64,000 nt of DNA from an uncultured Clostridia bacterium (GTDB lineage Bacteria > Bacillota > Clostridia > Oscillospirales > Acutalibacteraceae). Within the stretch, counting starts at the first letter, position 1; every line of letters begins with the position of its first letter. The position numbers were made by a program, and so were the translations under genes. The notes under the pieces are model-generated. The model was not told the DNA's origin, made no database searches, and saw only the letters and a list, made by a program, of their open reading frames with translations. Shown here in pieces: positions 32,667 through 41,897 of the stretch. Location of the stretch: the NCBI GenBank assembly GCA_946183365.1, contig CAMHAH010000001.1, positions 124,001 through 188,000 on the forward strand. Reading direction: 5' to 3'.

Positions 32667-34120
32667 AGCTTTACACCCCACTTTGTCTCTATTCTCTTAT
32701 CCTCAGCCTGCTCATACTTATAGGCGAGGTTGAGAATGGTTTTTTCATCAAATTTCTTACCGATAAGCTGCATACCGATCGGCAGGCCCTCGCCGTCTAC
32801 TCCGCAGGGAACCGATACGGCAGGCAGACCCGCCGTGTTGACGGGTACGGTGCAGATATCGCTGAGATACTGCTCGATCTGATCGGTCTCTTCGCCGAAG
32901 AGATAACCGTTCTTAAAGGCGGTTACGGGAGCTGTAGGCGCGAGGATAGCGTCGCAAAGCTCAAAGGCGCGGTCAAACGCCTCTACGATAGCGCCGCGGA
33001 GGTTGACAGCCTTTTTGTAATAAGCGTCATAATAACCCGCCGAAAGCACATATGTACCCATCAGGATACGGCGCTGTACCTCTTTGCCGAAGCCCTCTGA
33101 GCGAGTGCGGCAGATCATATCGTGAGTGCCGTTATAATGCTCGGCCTTGTAGCCGTAACGAATACCGTCATATCTGCCGAGGTTTGACGAAGCCTCAGCC
33201 ATTGCGAGGATATAGTAGCAGGGCAGAGCGAATTTAAGCTCGGGCAGGTCGAAATATACTATCTCGGCGCCCATATCCTCATACGCCTTAGCGGCGTCGA
33301 GAACAGCCTGTTTAACATCCTCTCTAACGCCGTCGAGGTACTGGTTGGCGATACCGATCTTCCTGCCCTTGATATCATCGTTGAGAGTAGGCGCGGCGGG
33401 CTTGCTGCCCTGTGATGTGCTGTCTCGCTCGTCGTACTTCGCGATAGCGTCAAAGACGATCGCAGCGTCCTCAACATCCTGAGTGATAGGTCCTATCTGG
33501 TCAAAGGATGAAGCGTAAGCGATAAGTCCGTATCTCGAAACCGCGCCGTAGGTGGGCTTCAAACCTACGATACCGCAGAATGAAGCGGGCTGGCGGATAG
33601 AGCCGCCCGTATCGGAGCCTAAACCGTAAACAGCCAGATTGCCGCCGACAGCCGAGGCTACACCGCCCGATGAACCGCCCGCGACATGATCGAGGCTGTG
33701 AGGGTTCTTAGCTCCGCCGTAATATGAGGTCTCGCAGGATGAACCCATAGCGAACTCGTCCATATTGGCCTTGCCGAGCATGACTACGCCCTCTTTTTGG
33801 AGCAGCTCATATACGGTCGCGTCATAGATGGGCTTATAGCCTGTGAGTATCTTTGAAGCGCAGGTGGTCTCGATACCCTTTGTAGAGATATTGTCTTTAA
33901 GGGTCATGGGTATACCCTCGAGAAGTCCGATCTCTTCGCCGTTCGCAATCTTCTTATCTACAGCCTCAGCCTGAGCGAGAGCTACCTCGGGGGTTACGGT
34001 GATATAAGCGTTTAATTCTTTATTGGAATTTTTGATAGCTTCCAAATACTTTTTTGTCAGTTCGACACAGCTGATCTCACCGCTTATCAGCATATCATGT
34101 ATACGTTTGATCTGTCCCAT
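32663..34120 (-). CDS. gatA: Asp-tRNA(Asn)/Glu-tRNA(Gln) amidotransferase subunit A
   Basis: The 485-residue amidase-signature enzyme releases ammonia from glutamine for the GatB site. The Ser-cisSer-Lys triad is visible: Lys in IPMTLKDN, cis-Ser in GGSSGGVASAV and nucleophile Ser in GSDTGGSIRQPASF. The ends and length are normal. It begins 3 bp after gatC. Confidence 0.97.
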   Translation of the reverse strand: MGQIKRIHDMLISGEISCVELTKKYLEAIKNSNKELNAYITVTPEVALAQAEAVDKKIANGEEIGLLEGIPMTLKDNISTKGIETTCASKILTGYKPIYDATVYELLQKEGVVMLGKANMDEFAMGSSCETSYYGGAKNPHSLDHVAGGSSGGVASAVGGNLAVYGLGSDTGGSIRQPASFCGIVGLKPTYGAVSRYGLIAYASSFDQIGPITQDVEDAAIVFDAIAKYDERDSTSQGSKPAAPTLNDDIKGRKIGIANQYLDGVREDVKQAVLDAAKAYEDMGAEIVYFDLPELKFALPCYYILAMAEASSNLGRYDGIRYGYKAEHYNGTHDMICRTRSEGFGKEVQRRILMGTYVLSAGYYDAYYKKAVNLRGAIVEAFDRAFELCDAILAPTAPVTAFKNGYLFGEETDQIEQYLSDICTVPVNTAGLPAVSVPCGVDGEGLPIGMQLIGKKFDEKTILNLAYKYEQAEDKRIETKWGVKL

Positions 34121-34123
34121 AGG

Positions 34124-34402
34124 TCACGCTCTCTTTCTGACTAAGAAGTGATCCTCGGCCTGCTCGGGAGCGTTCTTGAGTATCTCCTCTACAGGCAGAG
34201 ATTCCTTCACCTCATCCTTGCGGAAAGCGTTGGACAGGTTGTTGATATTGTCAAACTCGCCGGTCTTGACCTCAACATTGTTGATGGTATCGGCAAAGGC
34301 GACTATCTTCTGCATCTCTTCGGTCAGGCTGTCGAGATCCTTTTCATCGACAAACAGCTTTGAAAGCAGAGCGATGTTCTCTATATCTTCTCTTGTTACC
34401 AT
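34124..34402 (-). CDS. gatC: Asp-tRNA(Asn)/Glu-tRNA(Gln) amidotransferase subunit C
   Basis: The 92-residue small subunit stabilises the GatA-GatB pair. It shows the family pattern from DIENIALLSKL to LTEEMQKIVAFADTINNV and the C-terminal LRKDEV-like segment (FRKDEVKESL). The start is preceded by AAAGGA. The 76-bp gap to aspS contains a GGCTC/GAGCC hairpin but no clear terminator, so aspS and gatCAB may form one transcript. Confidence 0.95.
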   Translation of the reverse strand: MVTREDIENIALLSKLFVDEKDLDSLTEEMQKIVAFADTINNVEVKTGEFDNINNLSNAFRKDEVKESLPVEEILKNAPEQAEDHFLVRKRA

Positions 34403-34478
34403 AGTATGTTCCTTTCTAAAGCCTCTCTCTTATAGTGAGGAGGCTCGAAGAGCCGGAGGGTTGCGACCCCGGTCAAAT

Positions 34479-36224
34479 TTATCTGATTTTTATATGAACC
34501 TCTCTGAGCTGCATCTCGGAAACCTCGCCGGGTGAACCGAGCAATACATCCTGAGCGTTGCTGTTCATCGGGAACGCGATTACCTCACGGATATTCTCTT
34601 CATCTGTAAGAAGCATCAGCATACGGTCTACGCCGGGAGCCATACCCGCGTGGGGCGGAGCACCGTACTGGAACGCCTTATACAGCGAACGGAACTTCTC
34701 TTTAAGGTCGTCCTCGGTATAGCCCGCGATGGAGAACGCCTTCTTCATTATCTCGATATCGTGATTGCGGACAGCGCCCGAGCTGAGCTCTACACCGTTG
34801 CACACGATATCATACTGATACGCGAGGATATCGCAGGGATCCTTCTCGAGCAAAGCCTGCATACCGCCCTGAGGCATTGAGAAGGGATTGTGGGTAAATA
34901 TGATCTGACCGCTCTCTTCATCCTGTTCATACATCGGGAAATCAACGATGAAGCAGAATTCATAGCGTGATTTATCTATAAGATCAAGGCGCTCGGCGAC
35001 CTCTGTACGGATCTGACCCGCGAGCTTGGGAGCCTCGGCTGCGGTATCGGCGATAAAGTAGATGACGTCGCCTGCCTTAGAGCCGTTGCGCTTGATAAGC
35101 TCTTCTCTGTCTCCGGGCTTTAGGAACTTGTCGATAGGACCGTAAAATAGAAGCTCGTCGGTGACCTTTACATAGCCCAGACCCTTCATACCGATAGACA
35201 GAGCGAACTCCTCCATCTTTTTGAACCAGCTCTTTGAGCATGAAGCGGCGCCGGGTACATTGATAGAGCGGACGCACTTCTTTAAGAAGGGCTTGAAATC
35301 GGTCTCTTCAAACATATCGGATATCTCTATGATCTCAAGGGGATTTCGGAGATCGGGCTTATCCGTACCGTATTTGAGCATACTCTCGGCAAAAGAGATA
35401 CGGCGGAAAGGCGGCTTTGAGATCTCTTTATCGGAGAATTTCTTGAAGGTCTCATATAAGACTTCTTCCGCTACGTCAAAGACGTCCTCCTGAGTGGCGT
35501 AAGCCATCTCAAAATCGAGCTGATAGAACTCGCCGGGTGAACGGTCGGCTCTCGCGTCCTCATCACGGAAGCAGGGAGCTATCTGGAAATACTTATCAAA
35601 GCCCGATACCATCAAGAGCTGCTTGAATATCTGCGGCGCCTGAGGCAGAGCGTAGAACTTGCCCTTATGCTTACGGGAAGGTATGAGGTAATCGCGCGCG
35701 CCCTCGGGAGAAGATACGCCGAGGATCGGGGTAGCGATATCAACAAAGCCCATCTCGCCCATCTTTGAGCGCAGGAAGGATATGACCTGAGAACGAAGCA
35801 GGATATTATTGTGTACCTTAGGATTGCGCAGGTCGAGGAAACGGTATCTCAGACGGGTATCCTCATTTGTTGCTGTAGAAGAAATCACCTCAAAGGGCAG
35901 ATTGTTCTTGCACTTGCCGAGTACGGTAAGGCTCTCGGCGACCACCTCGACGGTACCGGTCGCGATCTTCTTGTTTATAGTATCCTCGTCACGCTTTACT
36001 ACCTTACCCGAAACGGTGACCGAGCACTCGCGGTTGACGCCCTCAAGCAGAGCGTCGTCGTGTACTACGACCTGAGTTACGCCGTACTGGTCGCGAAGAT
36101 CGATAAACATAACACCGCCGTGGTCGCGGATGTTTTCTACCCATCCGGCGAGGCGCGCCTCTTCTCCTATATTATTCTCTCTTAGATCTCCGCAGGTAAC
36201 GGAGCGATAGATGTTTGCTTTCAT
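34479..36224 (-). CDS. aspS: Aspartyl-tRNA synthetase, probably non-discriminating
   Basis: I chose the ATG at 36224, 8-9 nt after AAAGGA; two in-frame ATGs lie upstream. The 581 residues contain the OB-fold anticodon domain (1-110), class II motif 2 (FRDEDARADRSPGEFYQLD), the bacterial GAD insertion and motif 3 (GMAPGVDRML). His35 in IRDHGG is the residue type found in non-discriminating bacterial enzymes, where discriminating ones carry Leu. With gatCAB directly downstream, it probably charges both tRNA(Asp) and tRNA(Asn). A promoter lies at 36273-36301. Confidence 0.95.
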   Translation of the reverse strand: MKANIYRSVTCGDLRENNIGEEARLAGWVENIRDHGGVMFIDLRDQYGVTQVVVHDDALLEGVNRECSVTVSGKVVKRDEDTINKKIATGTVEVVAESLTVLGKCKNNLPFEVISSTATNEDTRLRYRFLDLRNPKVHNNILLRSQVISFLRSKMGEMGFVDIATPILGVSSPEGARDYLIPSRKHKGKFYALPQAPQIFKQLLMVSGFDKYFQIAPCFRDEDARADRSPGEFYQLDFEMAYATQEDVFDVAEEVLYETFKKFSDKEISKPPFRRISFAESMLKYGTDKPDLRNPLEIIEISDMFEETDFKPFLKKCVRSINVPGAASCSKSWFKKMEEFALSIGMKGLGYVKVTDELLFYGPIDKFLKPGDREELIKRNGSKAGDVIYFIADTAAEAPKLAGQIRTEVAERLDLIDKSRYEFCFIVDFPMYEQDEESGQIIFTHNPFSMPQGGMQALLEKDPCDILAYQYDIVCNGVELSSGAVRNHDIEIMKKAFSIAGYTEDDLKEKFRSLYKAFQYGAPPHAGMAPGVDRMLMLLTDEENIREVIAFPMNSNAQDVLLGSPGEVSEMQLREVHIKIR

Positions 36225-36272
36225 TTTCATATTCCTTTCGTACCTTAAAGGCATTTTTCCCTATTCTGTAGT

Positions 36273-36301
36273 ATTATAGCATATGATAAAAGCAAAGTAA
36301 A
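36273..36301 (-). promoter_or_regulatory. Predicted sigma-A promoter of aspS-gatCAB
   Basis: On the minus strand TTTACT (36296-36301), a 17-bp spacer and TATAAT (36273-36278), about 50 bp before the aspS start. Confidence 0.6.
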
Positions 36302-36401
36302 GGCGACAATCCGCTTTTTTTCCGAAATAATACTCCGAATTATCACCGTATTATCACGAAATTCTGTCTATTTCAGTAGATTTATAAAGCACATAACACA
36401 A

Positions 36402-36428
36402 AAGCTCCCCTCACGAGGAGGGGAGCTT
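36402..36428 (-). terminator. Terminator of the starch operon
   Basis: A perfect 11-bp stem AAGCTCCCCTC/GAGGGGAGCTT with a 5-nt loop, followed by TTGTGTT on the minus strand, 31 bp after the amylase stop. Confidence 0.8.
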
Positions 36429-36459
36429 GATGTATTGTTCGGATCAAGTAATAACCGAA

Positions 36460-38856
36460 TTACTTGAGGTAGGTCTGACCGGCAGGTCCGATAGCTCCGC
36501 TGATGCCCTTGAAGCCTGAAGCGCAGCATACGTATACACGCATATTGCCCTTACCTACAGAACCGACGCTCAGAGTACCGTTGGAAACAGTTTGTCTGTC
36601 GCCTGTAACAGCGTCGATATAGGTGCCGTTGGGGATGTTCTTGAAGGTAGCGCCGTCGGTGAGAGCTACGCAGGCAAGAGAGTCTACATTGGATGTAGCG
36701 CCTGTCTTAGCGTCGGTATAGCTGCCTGTGTAACGTCTGATGTACGCCATATTACCGCTGACATAGTTGCCGTTGGTGGTGTACTGTCCGAGCTGGAGAG
36801 CGGGGATAGCTCTGCGGATAGCGTTGAGCTTCTGGAGATGTTTAGCCAGAGTGGAATTCAAGGTAGTATTTACCTTGCCGCTCGCGGTGTAGCTTGAGAA
36901 GTCGTTAGCTGTTACGCTGCCCTCAAGGTAATCGCCGAAGTAAGCGCGGCCGGAGTTAGCGAGAGTGATGTTTGTACCCTCGTCTATACGCAAGCCCTTC
37001 TGGAACTCAACTTCATCGCCGTAATACAGACAGGGGATACCGCGGAAGGTGAACATCAGGTTGAGCTTTTCAGCCCACTCCTGAGTACCGCAAGCGGTCT
37101 TTTTGAAATGGTCGCCGTCACAACCGTAGTCATGGGACTGAACGTATACAACGTTCCATGTAGAATCGTTAATGTACTGATCCTCCGCCTTACCGACGCC
37201 GAAAGCAGCGCCCGCGGTATCAAAGTTCCAGTGCATACAGAAGTCTATGGGACCCATACCCGAGCTCTTGGAGTAGTCGGGCTTATGATAGTTGATACCG
37301 TTAAGGAAGGCGTTAGTAGAAGTCGGGCATTTGCCGACATCAATGTTAGCCTTATTGTAAGCGATAGAATTCTCGAGATTGTTCTTTACCGAAGCGGGAT
37401 CGGTTTTATCCGAGAGCTTGGCAAGATCCGCAGCAGTATCATCCCAAGTGTAATACGGAACAGACTCGGTAAATGTGTTACGGTTCCAGATCTCGTTTAC
37501 ACGGCAGCAGATCTCGCCGAACATATTGAAGTTGTTGTTGCCGGAAGTCTTTGCGTTGGCATATATACGATCATTATACCACTTGTTAAGCGAAAGTCTG
37601 GAGATATGGCGGACCGTATCTACACGGAACGCGTCAACGCCCATATCGATATACTGTGAATACGCGTCAACGGTATAATCCGCAACAGCCTTATTCTCGG
37701 TGTTCAGGTCAACGCAGTCGCCGGCGATCTGATGGAACTTACATGTATAGTCATCCCAGTTATAGTTGTCGCCGAAGTAACCGTTGTGGTAATAGTTGTT
37801 CGAGTTGGATACCTTATCATAAGATACCATATCGGTAAAGCCCTTAGTCTGTTTCATCAGCTGCAAACGTGAGTCATACTGCTTAGCGTCGGAGAGCTGC
37901 CAATACTGCTCGGGCTTAGAGATATTGTTGTAATCGAGGAGCTTCTTGGTGGGGATCATGGTGCTCTTCATATCTCCGAGCTTTGTACGGTCGCTGTCGT
38001 CCTTATCGAACAGGTGCTCGAGATTTACCTCGCCGAAGTTACCTGTGTGGTTCCATACGACGTCCTGAACGATCTTCATGCCCTTGTCATGAGCAGCGGC
38101 AATAAGATCCTCATAGGTGAAGTCGTCGGATTCGTAACGAGCATCGACCTTAGAGAAGTTCATAGCGTGATAGCCGTGGTAGTCATAACCTGAGGCGTTC
38201 TCTACGACAGGGGTGATCCAGATAGCCGAGAAGCCCAGAGCCTTGATATAATCAAGCTTTTCGGCAAGGCCCTTGAAGTCGCCGCGCCACTCGGGATCGG
38301 AGTCGGCGTTATTGGATTTTGCATGATCCCAGCAGAATACGTTGTTGCCCTTGTCACCGTCATAGAAACGTGTAGTGATAACAAAGTAGATAGAGTCCTG
38401 ACGCATATCTACGCTCTCATAGGAATCAGCCTGCTCGGGGTTCTTGTTGCGGAAGCGGCCGTTTCTGTACCACCACTCGCCGGTGTTGCGGGTGAGCTCT
38501 CCGGAAATCTGACCTGAGAGACCGGTAGTACCGTCGGTAAGCTGGAAGTTGATCTTAGATGTATTTGTGAATGTATAGGTGTACCATGCAGTGCCCTGTG
38601 AGCTGTCAAGAGTCATCTTAACGCCGGGATAGGTACATTCCTTGTTTGTGGGCAGAGCGTTCCAATAATAGATATATGGAACCTTGTCCTCACTCTTGAC
38701 ATGGATGATGATATTGTCAGCGCCTGTCTCGGCGATCTCAGCCTCTGCGCCGACTTCAGCGATATCCTCGTCAGCCGCGTTTGCGGAAATAGCGGCAACA
38801 GAGAATATAAGCGCGAAGCACATCAACAGCGCCATTATACGATAAAGCTTTTTCAT
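36460..38856 (-). CDS. Secreted GH13 alpha-amylase with N-terminal starch-binding-like module
   Basis: The 798-residue enzyme has a signal peptide (about 1-27), a beta module (about 49-140: YIYYWN, YPGVKM) like CBM26, and a GH13 barrel. Conserved regions are DVVWNH (Asp265 to His270), the nucleophile Asp413 in AFRVDTVRH, the acid Glu448 in NMFGEICC and the third Asp576 in VQSHDYGCD. A C-terminal beta domain follows. It cleaves alpha-1,4 links in starch. It lacks a dockerin, unlike its operon partner, so it is presumably free or held by other means. The start follows AAGGAGG, which overlaps the end of the preceding gene. Confidence 0.95.
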   Translation of the reverse strand: MKKLYRIMALLMCFALIFSVAAISANAADEDIAEVGAEAEIAETGADNIIIHVKSEDKVPYIYYWNALPTNKECTYPGVKMTLDSSQGTAWYTYTFTNTSKINFQLTDGTTGLSGQISGELTRNTGEWWYRNGRFRNKNPEQADSYESVDMRQDSIYFVITTRFYDGDKGNNVFCWDHAKSNNADSDPEWRGDFKGLAEKLDYIKALGFSAIWITPVVENASGYDYHGYHAMNFSKVDARYESDDFTYEDLIAAAHDKGMKIVQDVVWNHTGNFGEVNLEHLFDKDDSDRTKLGDMKSTMIPTKKLLDYNNISKPEQYWQLSDAKQYDSRLQLMKQTKGFTDMVSYDKVSNSNNYYHNGYFGDNYNWDDYTCKFHQIAGDCVDLNTENKAVADYTVDAYSQYIDMGVDAFRVDTVRHISRLSLNKWYNDRIYANAKTSGNNNFNMFGEICCRVNEIWNRNTFTESVPYYTWDDTAADLAKLSDKTDPASVKNNLENSIAYNKANIDVGKCPTSTNAFLNGINYHKPDYSKSSGMGPIDFCMHWNFDTAGAAFGVGKAEDQYINDSTWNVVYVQSHDYGCDGDHFKKTACGTQEWAEKLNLMFTFRGIPCLYYGDEVEFQKGLRIDEGTNITLANSGRAYFGDYLEGSVTANDFSSYTASGKVNTTLNSTLAKHLQKLNAIRRAIPALQLGQYTTNGNYVSGNMAYIRRYTGSYTDAKTGATSNVDSLACVALTDGATFKNIPNGTYIDAVTGDRQTVSNGTLSVGSVGKGNMRVYVCCASGFKGISGAIGPAGQTYLK

Positions 38857-38870
38857 CGTCTGTTACCTCC

Positions 38871-40703
38871 TTAAAGTTTGCCTAATCCAACGAGATAGCG
38901 CTGGACCATAACCGCGTCGATACTATTGATATCGCCGTCGCCGTTGACATCAGCGTTCTTCACGTTGATAGGTGTGGGCATAGCGGCTTTGATAGAATAG
39001 CGCTGGATATACACTACGTCGATAATAGTGATATCGCCGTCGTTGTCAGCGTCGCCCTTGACGACCGGCTCGGGAGCCGTAGTAGGCTTCTGGGTCGGAG
39101 CCTGAGTAGGTGCGGTAGTGGGCTTAGTTGTGGGCTTCTGTGTCGGAGCCTGTGTGGGAGCCGTGGTAGGCTTTGTTGTAGGCTTCTGTGTCGGAGCCTG
39201 TGTGGGAGCTACAGTAGGCTTCTGAGTAGGCGCCTGTGTCGGTGCTACAGTAGGCTTCTGTGTCGGTGCCTCTGTCGGAGTTACGACCGACTCTGTCGGG
39301 CTGTAGCTTGAAACGCTTGTGTAAGAATACTCGCGCTCAACGGTAGTGTTATCAGAGCCCTGTACGCTTACGGTAAGAGTATAAGCACCTGTAGCAGCTG
39401 GAGTAAAGCTGTAGGTCTTCTTAAGAGTATAATAAGGAACGTTTACGATATCGCCCTTAGCGTCTCTTACGGTATACTTATAAAACAAGAGGTTTGTACC
39501 CGTGAGACCGCCACCTGCTGAAACAGTGACGTTTACGGCGGTAGACTTCTTGATCTCGCCGCCCGCGGGGGTTACCTGCTTGATGTAAGGAGAAACAGAG
39601 GTAAGACCGCTCTCAACGGTATAGGTCTTTGTACGCTTATTGGTGTTTCCCGCGGCATCCTTGAACTCATAATTAAGAGTGTAGGTGCCTGCGGAAGCGG
39701 GGATCCACTGAGCTGAATTCTTGGTAGAATAATCAGAGAGGACGACCGTGTTGCTTCCGTTTGTTACGGAGAACTTGTAATAAACGGTGCCCTGACCCTG
39801 AGCGGCTGCGGTAAGAGTGACCGCTACGCCCTCGTACTGAGGCGCCTCAAGATCGGTGGTGAAGAGTGATACCTGCAGAGGCGAGGTATCATAAGTGTCC
39901 CACTTATAGGTCTTGTTGTTATAGATCTGACCGTTGCCGGGTAAAACGAGGTCAGATGTCTGATTCTGACCGCTCTGGCTGAAGATGATGTTCTTGAAGC
40001 TCTTGGGAAGCTGATAACGCCAGATATTACCGCCGATGTTGGTCATCGCTACGCCCGGCCAGCTTGCGTTGTTGTCTGTTTCTGAGTTCCACATATAAGC
40101 GGTAACTGTAGACCAGCCCGCCTCGTTCTCACAGTAGACGTACTGAGCTCCGGAGGGTGAAGTTGTAGGAGCCTGAGTAGGCGCGGTCGTTGAACCTGAT
40201 GAGGTAGGATCAGCAGATGTGGGCTGGGTCTCATACACGCTCCACGCACCCGTGGAGTTATCGTAGATCCTGCCCGCTCCGGGGTATACCAGATCCTTAG
40301 TCTGATTCTTACCGTTCTGGCTGAAGATGATGTTGGCGTAAGCCTTCGGGAGCTGATAGCGCCAGATATTGTTGCCCATGTTTGTCATGGCAATGCCCGG
40401 CCAGCTCGAGTTAGTGTCGCTGGAGCTGTTCCACATATAAGCGGTGACAGTTGACCAGCCTGCGGTGTTTTTGCAGTAGACATAGTCTCCCGCGGCGCCG
40501 GTGTCGGCAAGCTCGATCGACTGCTTTTTGCCTGCGTCGATGTTGCTGTTTGAGCTATCATCAGCAAGGTTATCCGCGCCTGTCGCAGAAATACCGATCT
40601 CTTCCGCTCCGACAGAAAGAGCGAACGCGATCGATGTCACGAGCAGCGCCAGACAAAGCAGCAGCGATACAGCGCGTTTTGTCTGTTTCAATGATAATCT
40701 CAT
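38871..40703 (-). CDS. Secreted starch-binding protein with two CBM26-like modules, Ig-like domains and dockerin
   Basis: The 610-residue protein has a signal peptide (about 1-33), two near-duplicate CBM26-like modules (74-158 and 187-271; both have GWSTVTAYMWNS, SWPG.AMTN, WRYQLPK and NIIFSQ), two Ig-like domains (about 278-363 and 370-464), a TQKPT..PTQAP repeat linker (466-547) and a dockerin (549-608, DADNDGD and DVNGDGD loops). There is no catalytic domain. It should bind starch granules and anchor through a scaffoldin, like the dockerin starch-binding proteins of R. bromii. It is first in an operon with the amylase, which starts 14 bp after its stop. Confidence 0.93.
   Translation of the reverse strand: MRLSLKQTKRAVSLLLCLALLVTSIAFALSVGAEEIGISATGADNLADDSSNSNIDAGKKQSIELADTGAAGDYVYCKNTAGWSTVTAYMWNSSSDTNSSWPGIAMTNMGNNIWRYQLPKAYANIIFSQNGKNQTKDLVYPGAGRIYDNSTGAWSVYETQPTSADPTSSGSTTAPTQAPTTSPSGAQYVYCENEAGWSTVTAYMWNSETDNNASWPGVAMTNIGGNIWRYQLPKSFKNIIFSQSGQNQTSDLVLPGNGQIYNNKTYKWDTYDTSPLQVSLFTTDLEAPQYEGVAVTLTAAAQGQGTVYYKFSVTNGSNTVVLSDYSTKNSAQWIPASAGTYTLNYEFKDAAGNTNKRTKTYTVESGLTSVSPYIKQVTPAGGEIKKSTAVNVTVSAGGGLTGTNLLFYKYTVRDAKGDIVNVPYYTLKKTYSFTPAATGAYTLTVSVQGSDNTTVEREYSYTSVSSYSPTESVVTPTEAPTQKPTVAPTQAPTQKPTVAPTQAPTQKPTTKPTTAPTQAPTQKPTTKPTTAPTQAPTQKPTTAPEPVVKGDADNDGDITIIDVVYIQRYSIKAAMPTPINVKNADVNGDGDINSIDAVMVQRYLVGLGKL
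39075..39280 (-). repeat. Tandem repeat encoding the TQKPT/PTQAP linker
   Basis: About 200 bp of imperfect units encode TQKPTVAPTQAP (twice) and TQKPTTKPTTAPTQAP (twice). Unit number may vary between strains by slippage. The linker joins the Ig-like region to the dockerin. Confidence 0.8.
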
Positions 40704-41006
40704 GATAATTTCCTCCTTTTTTTCATGTAATCTAAGATAATCCTAGTTATAATAATTATATACAAAAATATAGGCGTTAAATTTCTATAACAGAAATAAA
40801 TTTACCTAAAATTCACCAAATATCCTATAGGATTTTTTGTCGGTTTTACACATACAAAACTCAACTCTTTTTTTGGAATTATCATATACGTTCTATTGCC
40901 TGATAACTGCCGCAAAACAGATATGCTATCTGAACGCTCACAGGTAAACTAAAAAAATACAGCCGGTTCTATTCCCGGCTGCCCGGCTCGATTATTACAC
41001 AGAGAA
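40704..41006 (-). promoter_or_regulatory. AT-rich upstream region of the starch operon
   Basis: I see no gene here. TATAAT-like boxes at about 40750-40765 (minus strand) are candidate -10 elements without a convincing -35. TTTACCTAAA (40801-40810) matches the copy upstream of the starch-binding gene at 1663. CCTATAGG at 40824-40831 is a short palindrome. GGAGGAAA precedes the start codon. Confidence 0.35.
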
Positions 41007-41034
41007 AAAGCTCCCGAGATAACTCGGGAGCTTT
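41007..41034 (-). terminator. Terminator of the SPKTG protein gene at 41065
   Basis: A perfect 12-bp stem AAAGCTCCCGAG/CTCGGGAGCTTT with a 4-nt loop, followed by TTCTCTG on the minus strand. Confidence 0.8.
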
Positions 41035-41064
41035 CTTTAAGTTAGTTATTAATTTGAATAAGTA

Positions 41065-41568
41065 TTATTCCTTGATTTTCTTGAATGCGAATACAGCTGC
41101 GCCGAGACCTAAGAGCAGAACGCCGGCAAATACCAGAGTCATGTCACCGGTCTTAGGAGAAGTTGTATCATTGTTCTTCTGATCCTTAGTTGCTGTGTCA
41201 GCGCCCTCGAAGTAAGCGATACCGTGGATATCGGACTTCGGCTTAAGAACTACAACCTTGTCATAAGAAATGTCGTTTTCAACAGTACCGGAAACTACAT
41301 CATACTCGCACTGGAATTCCCATCTGACGAACTTAGCATCTGTAGTCTCAGTAGCTGTGAAAGTAACTGTACCGTCAGAGCCAACCTCAACCTTAGCGGG
41401 ATCAACCTCGGCCTTACCTGCGTTAGCGGGTCTTGCTTCAGCTGTCATAGAATAGTAAGCTACAGCTGTGGGGCTGGGGTTATCATCAGCAGTTGCTGCG
41501 CCTGCAGAGATAGCTGCGACAGAAGCAACGAGCATGAGAGCCATTAATAAAGCGATAATTTTTTTCAT
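41065..41568 (-). CDS. Small cell-wall-anchored protein with one InlB-B-like module and SPKTG sorting signal
   Basis: The 167-residue protein has a signal peptide (about 1-24), one module (about 40-122: AEVDPAKVEVGSDGTVTFTA, FVRWEF, VVVLKPKSDIHGIAYFE) closely matching the second module of the protein at 30421-31215, a short Asn/Asp/Lys linker, then SPKTGD, a hydrophobic helix and KKIKE. It is probably attached to the wall by a sortase that accepts Ser at the first motif position. It has its own strong promoter and terminator, so it may be abundant. The function is unknown; its place beside the starch operon may be coincidental. Confidence 0.82.
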   Translation of the reverse strand: MKKIIALLMALMLVASVAAISAGAATADDNPSPTAVAYYSMTAEARPANAGKAEVDPAKVEVGSDGTVTFTATETTDAKFVRWEFQCEYDVVSGTVENDISYDKVVVLKPKSDIHGIAYFEGADTATKDQKNNDTTSPKTGDMTLVFAGVLLLGLGAAVFAFKKIKE

Positions 41569-41616
41569 AACTAATCATCTCCAAAAAATATTTTCAAATT
41601 CCTAACTAACGTATAT

Positions 41617-41645
41617 ATAATAAATCAAACCGTCTTTTTTGTCAA
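41617..41645 (-). promoter_or_regulatory. Strong sigma-A promoter of the small SPKTG protein
   Basis: On the minus strand a perfect TTGACA (41640-41645), a 17-bp spacer and TATTAT (41617-41622), 49 bp before the start codon, with GGAG as ribosome-binding site. Confidence 0.75.
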
Positions 41646-41897
41646 TAGCATTTTTTACAGAAATAAAACTCCCGTAACAAAACCGCACTTGATTGCTCAA
41701 CAGAACGGTCAGATCATGACGTTTTATTTACCATATATCGTCGTCTTGATTATAATAACATTAAACTAAAGCTATTGTCAAGCAAAAATTAGGAAAAAAT
41801 ATACAAATAACTTAATAATATTTTGGAAATAATCAATATATTGTTAAAAATCCGCTTTATTTTTCCGATATATCAAATAAGCATTAGACTTACTGCG
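41646..41897. other. AT-rich intergenic stretch
   Basis: Very AT-rich spacer between the SPKTG gene promoter and the orphan phage-like gene. I see no gene, tRNA or clear hairpin. Confidence 0.4.

Noticed and set aside
39075..39280. Repeat array that could be mistaken for CRISPR
   Set aside because: Units are in frame within the dockerin protein linker and encode Thr/Pro/Gln repeats; there are no spacers or cas genes.
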